Below, piece after piece: positions 56,267 to 64,000 of a DNA stretch of 64,000 nucleotides. Made by a program: the position numbers and the translations under genes. Each line of letters begins with the position of its first letter. The stretch's first letter is position 1. The DNA lies in NCBI GenBank assembly GCA_008690995.1, contig VRMN01000004.1, forward strand, positions 1,364,001-1,428,000, written 5' to 3'. The notes beneath the pieces were generated by a model that saw only the letters and a program-made list of their open reading frames with translations, was not told where the DNA came from and searched no databases. The stretch comes from Porphyridium purpureum. Taxonomy: Eukaryota > Rhodophyta > Bangiophyceae > Porphyridiales > Porphyridiaceae.

Positions 56267-57259
56267 CTAATCATAGATCGGGATGAAGCATCCCATACCC
56301 TGGCAAAACTCACCGGGGTTATTGAGGCGCCGGTTCGCATTCAAGCCACTGAGAACTGCCATTTCAGAATCGCTCAGTTCAAAGTCAAAGATGTTGAGGT
56401 TCTCCTCCAGACGCGCGACTTGATTCGACTTTGGAATGACAACAGTATTGCGCTGCACGCCCCACCGCAGAACGACTTGAGCAGGCGTCTTTGACTTGGA
56501 AGCTGCGATCTGCTTCACCTCGGCTCTGTTCAGGACGCTTTCTTCTGCAGAGGCCATGTTCAGCTCTACGTAGGATCCGGAGCCTAGCGGTGAAAAGGCT
56601 GTGCAAAGCATGCCGCATTCCTGTTGAACGAAGCGCACGAGTTTTTCTTGCGTCAGCGTGGGGTGAAGCTCCACCTGCACGACAGACGGCTGAATTTCGC
56701 TGTACGCGATCACATCCACGAGTGTCTGAACATTCACATTACACAGGCCAATTGCCTTGACGAGACCCTCTCGTACGAGATCCTCCATACACCTCCATGT
56801 TTCTTGCAATGGGACGTGGTCTAGCTCCATCTTCGGATCCGCGGCGTCTGGATCATGAATCCACTCTGGCGGGTAGCGCTGATCAAACGGGACGTACCTG
56901 AGCGAGATGGTCGGGAAATGGATCAAATACAGATCGAGATACTGTAACTTTAGATCGCGCAGACTCTTCAGGCAAGCATCGCGGACGTACTCCTTGCGGT
57001 GATACGTATTCCACAGCTTGGACGTCACAAACACATCTTCCCGACGCAATCCCGTGGCAAACACACGCGAAAGCCCATCCCCGACCTCCTCTTCGTTCCC
57101 ATAGTCGCAAGCCGAATCGAAAGCGCGGTAACCAAGGCGCGCAGCTTCAACAACGAGATCTGCACATCGCGCCTTGTCCACCTTCCATAGCCCAAAGCCG
57201 ATTTGCGGCACTCGCGCCGAGCTGCCCGGCAGCGCGAGCGACGGAATGTTCGCAGTCAT
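56267..57259 (-). CDS. Aldo-keto reductase (AKR, aldose/xylose reductase type)
   Basis: 330 aa from MTANIPSLALPGSS; the frame starts four codons earlier with TTG. A TIM-barrel NAD(P)H-dependent reductase. The catalytic tetrad is complete: D48 and Y53 (AFDSACDYGNEEEVG), K81 (TSKLWN), H114 (LIHFP). Family signatures include CLKSLRDLKLQYLDLYLIHFP, GLCNVNVQTL and the cofactor loop VVIPKSNQVARLEENLNIFDFEL. Length is standard. The product is probably a polyol from an aldose; the natural substrate cannot be read from the sequence. Confidence 0.93.
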   Translation of the reverse strand: MTANIPSLALPGSSARVPQIGFGLWKVDKARCADLVVEAARLGYRAFDSACDYGNEEEVGDGLSRVFATGLRREDVFVTSKLWNTYHRKEYVRDACLKSLRDLKLQYLDLYLIHFPTISLRYVPFDQRYPPEWIHDPDAADPKMELDHVPLQETWRCMEDLVREGLVKAIGLCNVNVQTLVDVIAYSEIQPSVVQVELHPTLTQEKLVRFVQQECGMLCTAFSPLGSGSYVELNMASAEESVLNRAEVKQIAASKSKTPAQVVLRWGVQRNTVVIPKSNQVARLEENLNIFDFELSDSEMAVLSGLNANRRLNNPGEFCQGMGCFIPIYD

Positions 57260-57652
57260 TGCGTGAAACAAATATGCTCCTTTCTTCCAACCGAGAAACC
57301 AGAAGGAAAGAGCAGTACAGTTGATAGCTTCTTGAACAATTTTTACAATGTTTTATTTGAGCAGAAGCCACATGGTCCACACCAGGAGCGGAAAGGAACA
57401 CGAGTGTAAGAACACGACGAATGCTGCTGCTCTGGAGATGCCAGAGGAATAGGCACATGCGCTTGTACCTCTCACTTCCATAAGCCTACAGGATACTTGT
57501 ACGAACACGCATAGGTATGCACAATACGAAACGGCGAGGACAGGATCGAAACCGTCCATGATCGGAAGCCATTCTGATCTTGGTGAAGCCTGATATACGC
57601 ACCTCGCAAGCTTGCAACAGAGCCTCATGCGGGGCAAGTTTCAATGCGGGCA
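57260..57652. other. Spacer between AKR promoter and HORMA gene 3' end
   Basis: 393 bp. CAGTACAG at about 57308-57315 lies 50 bp upstream of the AKR start. No gene seen. Confidence 0.5.
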
Positions 57653-58809
57653 CTAACGCAGACGCTTGCGAGCCGTCAAGGGTTCGTCCACCGTACTTCG
57701 CTTGCGGCTAGTTAGCCTTTTCCCTGAAGTCTGCTTCGACGCCGAAGCCTGCGACTGTTGATGCTTGGCTGCGCCCTTGTCATTTTCTGTTAAAAACGCC
57801 GAACGAGAACATAAACGAGCAAGCCATGGTGAGTCTCATCCCGCATGATACAGACAGGATCAAAAGCACGCTGCCCCCGCTTTCAACGAGCGTCGACACG
57901 ACACTCATAATCGTACCTTTTAGTACCGTTAGATCCTCTTGCGATGACGATGCGACTTCAACATGACACGAGTGATACGGTGTCACAAGAAGTCCGCCAT
58001 TCAGTCTGAGAATGTCTTCGGAAAACCAAGACACGTCGTTTTCCAATGGTGCTGGTCGGAAAAACGGAGGCTCGTAATCTCGCGGGGTTTTCTCATCAAA
58101 GTACAAAATCTTGAGCGCAAACACGAGTTCTCCATGCTTGTTGAGCGAAGGCAGGCTCGACACCATGTCAAGCACCCCAGTCAGCATCTCCTTGGTAAAC
58201 TGAATAACGTGGTCCTTGCTCCCCGTGGCCCGCGCGCCACGAGCCATTCTTTTGGAGAGCAGAGACATGTTGGGTCCGTCTTCGCCATACTGAAATCCAA
58301 AAGAGAATGACTCGATCATTTTCATATCCTCAAATTTCTTGGCATCCCCTTTGACAAAGATCTGCAACAGGAGCTGCTCGAGAAATTGCTTTTGTACGGC
58401 ATCAAACACCTGATGCTCATAAAGACAGATACAGAAATCATGAAAACAAAGTATTAGCCGTCGAACTCAACGGAACTGTTCCAAACGGAGCCCAGAAAGT
58501 CTGCATAACAAACATACACCTTGCTCTAGCCAGTTGGCGAGCTTCTGGGCATCTTCACTGGCCTTTGAATTGATACGTTTCACACGCAATTCCCCAATGG
58601 TTGCATCCTCAAAACATTCCTCCGGAAGCAAGCCGCGCTGGTGCACAATACTTGAAATGCTTGCGCGCAGAAAATTTTTCATGAGAGCCAGACTCTCTGT
58701 CTGGGTCACTGTGCTCTGGCGCACGAGCTGGGTCTGTGAAGTCCACCAGCAGGACAAAGAGGAAAGTGAAAGCATCTCACGTCAGCAAGTATGCCCCTCT
58801 ACCTTTCAT
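57653..58809 (-). CDS. HORMA-domain protein (Hop1/ASY1/HORMAD-like) with at least three introns
   Basis: Exons on the minus strand: 58803-58809 (start, uncertain), 58518-58708, 57917-58409 and 57653-57786. Introns are 108 nt (58410-58517, GTATGT...CAG), 130 nt (57787-57916, GTACGA...CAG) and 94 nt at the 5' end. All phases agree, giving 274 aa. The HORMA core reads TESLALMKNFLRASISS, HQRGLLPEECFED, KLANWLEQG|VFDAVQKQFLEQLL, FSFGFQY and LKILYFDEKTPRDYEPPFFR. These match Hop1/ASY1/HORMAD blocks. After the last intron comes a basic tail with KRLTSRKRS and ARKRLR, a likely nuclear signal. Unspliced, the frame would end in a false hydrophobic tail. An alternative N-terminus from an ATG at 58921 through an extra intron is possible. 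Family members organise meiotic chromosome axes. Confidence 0.82.
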
Positions 58810-59411
58810 GGTACGTGGAGGAGCATGATACGACTGGTTGCCTGGAAAAAATGCGAGCACTGCATCATGAGGGAGATCGAGGTGATCTACGCATGCACAC
58901 GCTAAAGCATACCGTTGCCATGATGAAGTGATACCGACGCGGCCCTCCTGTCTCTTGATACAGCGAGCTTAAAACACCCGCGGCTCGCTGGAACGCAACG
59001 CCCGGAGCACCTGCTTGAAAAAAAGTACGAAAAGTGCACCAACCAAGGTCGAAATCGCGACACCCGTCCTCACCCGAGAAGCGCAGGCACAAACCTCCCA
59101 CCAGAGGCCGCTGATCTCGACGAGTCGGTCCGACGTTCCACTCTCACTCCCTCTCCCGCCCTACTGCTTCCCTCGCTATGTGCGTGTCCCTGTTTCTTCC
59201 GCAGCGTGCATGCCGAAAAGCTGATTCGGAAAATTATCAGAGCGAGATTGTTTCGTCTGTCGAGGTGGAAAAGGATGGCATTTATGGTTTGAGACGCGGG
59301 TGGCGCAGGAAGCATACACTTTTTTTTGGGTCAACAAAACATAAAGGAACAGAACGATTCAGAAGCTGGCGATGTTCTCCATCCCGAGAGTAGGGATTCA
59401 GCACCACATCC
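58810..59411. other. Upstream region of the HORMA gene and 3' flank of ubiquilin gene
   Basis: Contains a candidate first exon for the HORMA gene (ATG GCA ACG at 58913-58921, followed by GTATGC) and a candidate acceptor TTTTTTCCAG near 58845-58855. The 59100-59411 part shows no gene. Confidence 0.4.
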
Positions 59412-61085
59412 TCACATTTGCCCGAACTGACCTAAAAGCCTCTCGACTGCCAGATTGACATTCCCGCCTGATCTTTGCAGGGCGTTGATGCACATGCTGG
59501 TGTCCATGAATCCCATGTCCCGGAGCTGTTGCAGTTGCGTAGCGTACAATTGCTCGAGCTGATCTTGGGACATCACTGGTTGCGGCACCGAACTTGGGGC
59601 TTGAGGAAACCCTGTAGGAGCGCCCGCACTGCCAAACATACCCATCAGCTGCGACAGATCTGGAGCGGGCGCGGAAGTGGACCCTGTATTGGTTGTGGAG
59701 GGTGTGGTACCAGTTCCAGGCATCGCTGTGGTGCCCCCAGACGAGCCAAGCGGGAAGGAACCCATCCCCGCGAACGCAGAAGGATCCATGGTGCCGCCTC
59801 GCATTGCATTCTGCAACTGCATGCTCATACGCATCATTTCCGGACTGGTCATCATCTGAAGGAATTCAGGGTTGGATAACATTTCACCAACCTGCGGATT
59901 CGACTCGGCTAGTGCTCGCAAATTGGGATCCCGATTCAAAAGTTGCTCGCGCATATTTGGATCCCGCATCATGTGCTGCATCATTCCTTGCACCATTTGC
60001 TGCATCATCGGATCCTCCATCATCTGCATCATTCCTTGCATGTCAGGCACAGGAGCCGCACCGGGTGTCGACCCTGGAGCTGTCGCACTGCCCGAAAAGG
60101 CACCCAGTCCACCTGGAAAGGCAGGAGTTTGGCCTGGAGGGTTTGCTTGAGCGGCAGTTGAAGGCGCTGTGGGTCCTCCGCTTTGTCCCCATGGATTCGG
60201 CATCGGCTGTGTCGAAGGTGTGGTCGAGGGGTTAAACAAATCGGCAAACGGATTTTCTGAGTCTGCTCCCGTTCGATTGTCGTTGCTCGGCGTCTGCATG
60301 GCGTCAGCAAGGGGCGCCGCGACGTTTTCATGCATGCGACGAAGAGCGTCAAACCCACCCGGCATCATCTCTATGTTCGCCATTGCGCGATCCGAGTTGC
60401 GCGTCATCTCGGACATCATTGCCGGGTTGCGAGCCATTTCCATGGCCTGCCGAATACTATTCGGGTCATTCAAAATGTGAGCAAGTTCTGGATTCGTTTC
60501 CATCAGCTGCCGCACCTGAGGGTTCGACATCATGATGTTGCGCACAAGCTCCGGGTTCTGCATCATGCTCTGCATCATCGGTGATTCCATCATCTGGCGC
60601 ATCATATCCGGATTCTGCTGAAGCATCTGCTGTGCCTGGTTGATGTCCATGCCCGGGAGCCCGCCTGGCGCTCCCCCGAATGGAGGCATCATCCCAGCTC
60701 CTGGCGCGGACGCGCCATTGAAACCGTCGCCACCCATTCCAAAACCACCAAAGGGATTGCTACCAGGCGCGGGAGCCGCTTGCCCCGGAGTCGGCGTAGC
60801 AGTCACTGCCGGCTGCTGCGGCTGTGGCGCCGGTGCTGTGCCGGGAGCCGCGGCCGAGCGCACCATGTGCATGGTATGCCCACTCTCCAGCCCGTTCTTC
60901 TCCACAAGCTCGCGGATGGTTTGTCCATCTTTCAGGACATGGCCCCTGTAAATGAGCCGCTGTCTCTCCGGCTCGACGTCGCATTGCGCGGCGAGACGCA
61001 CTTTGAATGCCGCAATGCTCTCCTCCATGTCCTCCAGGTGGACGGAGAACTTGCTCCCCGTGGACGACTTGATATGAATATCCAT
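59412..61085 (-). CDS. Ubiquilin (UBL-UBA proteasome shuttle factor)
   Basis: 557 aa from MDIHIKSSTGSKFSVHL; the longer frame opens only with GTG. An N-terminal ubiquitin-like domain (1-75, including RLIYRGHVLKDGQT) is followed by Gly/Pro/Ala linkers. Two STI1-type Met-rich regions come next (PDMMRQMMESPMMQSMMQNPE and later MMQMMEDPMMQQMVQGMM). A C-terminal UBA domain ends the protein (about 510-555, QLRDMGFMDTSMCINALQRSGGNVNLAVERLL). It carries ubiquitinated or misfolded membrane proteins to the proteasome. Domain order is complete for the family, comparable to yeast Dsk2 and animal ubiquilins. Confidence 0.95.
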   Translation of the reverse strand: MDIHIKSSTGSKFSVHLEDMEESIAAFKVRLAAQCDVEPERQRLIYRGHVLKDGQTIRELVEKNGLESGHTMHMVRSAAAPGTAPAPQPQQPAVTATPTPGQAAPAPGSNPFGGFGMGGDGFNGASAPGAGMMPPFGGAPGGLPGMDINQAQQMLQQNPDMMRQMMESPMMQSMMQNPELVRNIMMSNPQVRQLMETNPELAHILNDPNSIRQAMEMARNPAMMSEMTRNSDRAMANIEMMPGGFDALRRMHENVAAPLADAMQTPSNDNRTGADSENPFADLFNPSTTPSTQPMPNPWGQSGGPTAPSTAAQANPPGQTPAFPGGLGAFSGSATAPGSTPGAAPVPDMQGMMQMMEDPMMQQMVQGMMQHMMRDPNMREQLLNRDPNLRALAESNPQVGEMLSNPEFLQMMTSPEMMRMSMQLQNAMRGGTMDPSAFAGMGSFPLGSSGGTTAMPGTGTTPSTTNTGSTSAPAPDLSQLMGMFGSAGAPTGFPQAPSSVPQPVMSQDQLEQLYATQLQQLRDMGFMDTSMCINALQRSGGNVNLAVERLLGQFGQM

Positions 61086-62012
61086 TCTTCCTCCTCTGCG
61101 GTTCCGCGACGCGCGCGCCAGCCAATCGACAAATACACGCGAGGCTCCTCTCGTGTCGCCACCCGGACGCGCGCGCGCGGCAACGTCCGCCCTTTGCTGC
61201 ACCGACTGCAGCGCCCACCCGCGTCACCCGCCTTGCCGCGATTACCGGCGCCAATCGCTCGACGACACCGTTCCCCACCTTAACATACGAACGCACACAC
61301 CTTCTCCCTTGCTCACTCGTCTCCACCACGCGTGACTCCAACTGGTGGCAAGGCGCTCGAGCGCGTTTGACGTGCTGGCAACCCGCGCGACCGCGCGCCG
61401 CGAGTCCTTTTAATGCGAGCCGGAAGCGCAGCGCGCAGCGCGCTAGCAAAACGGCGTCCGTTTAGACGCAACTCGCGCGCGCACTGTACCGCTGCCTCGT
61501 TCCGCGCTGTACTTTCCGCCACGCGTGCGAGTGGCGTGTGCGTTGCAGCGCGGGTGTGGCCGCTGCTCGGGTTGCACTCTCGGCAGGCGACCTAGCAGGC
61601 TGGGTTCTAGCACAGCGGCGTGGCGCGCAGGACTTGGCGCGCCTCCGCCAGCTTTAATAAACATTACAGATCTTTCGGACGGCGCGTGTGCTCGTCGAAT
61701 TGTTGGTAAATCTCGTCCGAGAACGCCGGGTACTACAGAGGCCAGCACCACCGTTGCACATCCACCGCACACAAGACGCACGTCGCACGCGTGAAGGAAA
61801 CAAGCAATGCGCGTATCGGATCGCATCACATCGCGACAGAAAAAGGAACAAGGACCGAACATTAATACATGCAAAAGAAAAGCATCCGCAGGGTACTGGA
61901 TTAGCAAACGATCTGCGCAAAGGAGGACCAAGAACACCATCCTGTATCGCGGCACCCGCTGCTGGACCGCCAACACATTAAAACAGATGCACGCTGCGTG
62001 TGATAAACGTAC
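61086..62012. other. Ubiquilin promoter and unresolved 3' part of the FMC1-like gene
   Basis: CTGTACCGC (minus-strand GCGGTACAG) lies at 61484-61492, with a related GCTGTACT near 61507. The minus frame that continues from the FMC1-like exon to 61443 is Arg/Cys-rich and unlike protein, and it begins at a donor (GTACGT, 62007-62012). It is treated as intron plus unidentified last exon. Confidence 0.4.
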
Positions 62013-62348
62013 CATAAGACCAGACCGCTTCGCATTGACTTTGAGCTTCTCGCGCTCGTCCGCATCCACAATATCGATCGAGTACTCGCGCAGCAAGGTG
62101 CGATACTCGCTCATCGCGCTCTGCATTCGAACATACTCTTGCAGCGCGCGCTCAGGAGACGAACTCTCCACGTTCCGCGCGAGAAACTCGAACGACATGT
62201 GCGAATGCGCCGAAACCTGCTGCTGCAAGACCTGCTGCGTAAGCTCGACACAGCTTTGCGCGCTCCTTTGACTGGCGGCGCGATCTTGCGACTGGCGCAA
62301 TGCGCGGCTGGTGCGCAGCGCCGCTCTCAACACCTTCCTCATCGACAT
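62013..62348 (-). CDS. FMC1-like LYR-family mitochondrial assembly factor, first exon
   Basis: 112 codons from MSMRKVLRAALRTSRALRQ, a basic mitochondrial-type start. The middle is helical and the end, EYRTLLREYSIDIVDADEREKLKVNAKRSGLM, resembles the closing block of FMC1 proteins. In those, a YxxLLxxY stretch is followed by DE-ER-K-TARRVGL. FMC1 helps assemble mitochondrial ATP synthase. Right after GLM comes a strong donor GTACGT, so one more short exon is expected further along the minus strand; its acceptor could not be fixed. Without splicing the frame runs on for 189 unconvincing residues. Confidence 0.48.
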
Positions 62349-62654
62349 GTTGGTCTCAACCCTGGATAGGCGCTTCTCAGCCTCCTGAAGAACTACGCTT
62401 ATTGTACTGCGCGTGCATCAGTGGCGTTCAGTGGCGCGTGAGACTGTGGCCGTCCCGGGAAAAAGTACGAGCAAAGAAATCAAGCAAATGTGCTCGCGTG
62501 CCGTGAATCTCGGCACAACCAGAAAGGGAGGGCAGACAAGCGACAAAAGGAGACATTTACATCACCATTTCACAAACTCGACACACAAGGATCGACCCGA
62601 TTTCGAACAAAGTCGGAGCAAGATAGCAATCTCTGATTCTCCGCGTAGAAAGCC
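62349..62654. other. Spacer between FMC1-like gene and MSH6 3' end
   Basis: 306 bp. Promoter of the FMC1-like gene and 3' flank of MSH6. TTGTACTG near 62402 is a weak match to the promoter nonamer. Confidence 0.45.
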
Positions 62655-64000
62655 TCAAGTAAACGCTCTCTCCAATAAAGAAGCAATGGCACCGGTCATC
62701 TTCTTGCGTTCCATGTCGGCTTCCAGGCGCAGCGCGTGTTGTTCCGCCGCCTCAGTCACCACGTTCGGAATACCGGCGATCTTTGCGCAATAAATACCCC
62801 GCGAATAAGGCGCAGAGCCCTTGATGAGTTTGTACAGGAATGTGATCCTCTGCTCGGCTTCATCGACCTCGGCCGCCATTTGATACTGCGAGACGTGCTT
62901 TGCCATTTCCGATGGTAGCGTCTCGCACAGACCGTGATAATGTGTGCTGAAGAGCGCTCGACACTGAAGTCGCTGGATCACGTCTTCGAGCACAGCCCCA
63001 GCTATCGATACCCCATCAAATGTGGATGTACCGCGACCCAATTCGTCCAGAATTAGAAGCGAATGAGGCGAGGCATATTTAAGCATTGCCGCGGTCTCCT
63101 CCATCTCGACCATAAAGGTTGATTGGCCCCTGGTAATTCTGTCAACCGCGCCCAAACGGGTGAAAATGCGGTCGACTGGCGTCAGAGCAAAAGATGAAGC
63201 CGGAACATAGCAGCCAACCTGTGCCATGATTACCGCGAGCGCAATCTGACGCAAGAGCGTGCTTTTGCCGCCCATGTTTGGTCCTGACAAGATCATGACT
63301 CGTGCTTGATGCCCGGTTCCACACCCGCCGACTTTTTCGTCGCAGACACCAAGCGCGACATTATTTGTCACAAATCCGTGCTGCATGCGCAACGCAAGGA
63401 CACAGTGATACAAACCTTCAGCGCGGAGAAACGGACCCTGCGGCTCGAGCTGGCCCAGAGACTTTCCTGAATTTGGATTGACCATGGTGGGCCGACACAT
63501 GTTCTGGTCCAAACTCACCACTGCTAGTGCAAGCAAGGCGTCCATTTCTGCAATGCATGAAGCGACCGACTTCCACAATTCGCCACGCTCCATAAATTTG
63601 GTGATGATTCGGCGGTACGTCTGCTTTTGCACAGCGGCGAGCGTCTCTGACGCTTCCTGCCAGTCCCGTACTAATGCGCGAATATCTGCCGTCCAATAGC
63701 GCGTATCCCCAGATTTTTTGCTTCCTTGCGACATTAGCTGGAAACCATTCAGCTTGTTGCTGTGCTGATGACGCGCAAGCCAACGACCAGGCACTTCGAG
63801 CTGGTATGGCTCCTTTCCGCGGTGGTACCATTTCAGTAGAGGCTCGCCCCACTGCTTTTTCAAGGTATTGAGAATCTGATCGAGGTGAGCTTCCACTTTT
63901 TTCAGTCGATCTGTGGCGGCGTCAAGCTCGACGTCCACGCCTGTCCTCGGAATCAACTCTGGATTCGCTTGTGTGGCCAATGCCCAGTCAAATGCATTTC
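62655..64000 (-). CDS. MSH6: MSH6, DNA mismatch repair MutS homologue (3' part; continues past the right edge)
   Basis: About 448 codons are visible and the frame is open to the window edge. The lever/clamp helices (FDWALATQANPELIPR onward) lead into the ABC-type ATPase. The Walker A is GPNMGGKSTLLRQ. FTRLGAVDRITRGQSTFMVEMEETA is the signature region. The Walker B is LLILDELGRGTSTFDG, followed by FSTHYHGL. The C-terminal helix-turn-helix contains ITFLYKLIKGSAPYSRGIYCAKIAGIP. MSH6 pairs with MSH2 to detect base mismatches. MSH6 rather than MSH2 or MSH3 is favoured by FTRLGA-DRI and the ITFLYKLIKG block. A plant-type MSH7 cannot be excluded without the N-terminus. Confidence 0.9.
   Translation of the reverse strand, partial: NAFDWALATQANPELIPRTGVDVELDAATDRLKKVEAHLDQILNTLKKQWGEPLLKWYHRGKEPYQLEVPGRWLARHQHSNKLNGFQLMSQGSKKSGDTRYWTADIRALVRDWQEASETLAAVQKQTYRRIITKFMERGELWKSVASCIAEMDALLALAVVSLDQNMCRPTMVNPNSGKSLGQLEPQGPFLRAEGLYHCVLALRMQHGFVTNNVALGVCDEKVGGCGTGHQARVMILSGPNMGGKSTLLRQIALAVIMAQVGCYVPASSFALTPVDRIFTRLGAVDRITRGQSTFMVEMEETAAMLKYASPHSLLILDELGRGTSTFDGVSIAGAVLEDVIQRLQCRALFSTHYHGLCETLPSEMAKHVSQYQMAAEVDEAEQRITFLYKLIKGSAPYSRGIYCAKIAGIPNVVTEAAEQHALRLEADMERKKMTGAIASLLERAFT

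Noticed and set aside
57780-57916. Hydrophobic C-terminal tail on the HORMA protein, suggesting a tail anchor
   Set aside because: It coincides with a clean GTACGA...CAG intron, and splicing gives an in-frame basic tail with nuclear signals.
58865-59101. 78-codon minus frame as a coding first exon of the HORMA gene
   Set aside because: It joins the downstream exons out of phase; only its last ATG (58921) remains as a possible alternative start.
1-64000. CRISPR arrays, bacterial operons or riboswitches
   Set aside because: No spaced direct repeats of CRISPR type; gene content, spliceosomal introns and the retrotransposon show a eukaryotic nuclear genome.

Overview
The window looks like nuclear DNA of a unicellular red alga, most like Porphyridium. 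Almost every long ORF is an uninterrupted eukaryotic gene. The translation GTPase is of the EFL type rather than EF-1alpha. Several proteins carry plastid- or mitochondrion-type leaders. Introns are rare and short, with clear GTATGT/GTACGT...AG borders. The species is an inference; no marker such as rRNA is present.

Layout. 1-3892 holds the visible part of a Ty1/copia LTR retrotransposon on the minus strand. An identical solo LTR with a 5-bp target duplication lies at 5309-5633. From there to about 12.2 kb is a gene-poor, lower-GC stretch with an A51 tract and decayed coding-like fragments. From 12.3 kb to the right edge the sequence is GC-richer and gene-dense (one gene per about 2 kb), often with genes in divergent pairs. 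In order: four-TM membrane protein; EFL; TIM50; phosphoglycerate dehydrogenase; an AdoMet decarboxylase fused to a degenerate ornithine decarboxylase domain; three neighbouring Alba-fold genes; a GIP1/Lingerer-like UBA protein; tRNA-Glu(CTC) split by two introns; mitochondrial uL3; TFIIF-alpha; a plastid-lumen-type protein with one intron; a 1233-aa HAT/TPR protein; a photolyase N-domain protein; GlnRS; ER FKBP; Mpv17-like; ankyrin; MCTP-like C2 protein; two tandem nine-cysteine paralogues; U2A'; PurF; aldo-keto reductase; an intron-bearing HORMA protein; ubiquilin; an FMC1-like LYR protein; and the 3' part of MSH6.

Most genes are unrelated housekeeping functions. The points of most interest are the AdoMetDC/pseudo-ODC fusion (polyamine synthesis), the doubly interrupted tRNA gene, the HORMA gene whose real C-terminus appears only after splicing, the tandem nine-cysteine family with matching promoter layouts, and a nine-base motif GCGGTACAG that recurs in promoter regions. 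ORF starts were placed at the first supported ATG; several longer open frames begin only with GTG or TTG and were shortened.
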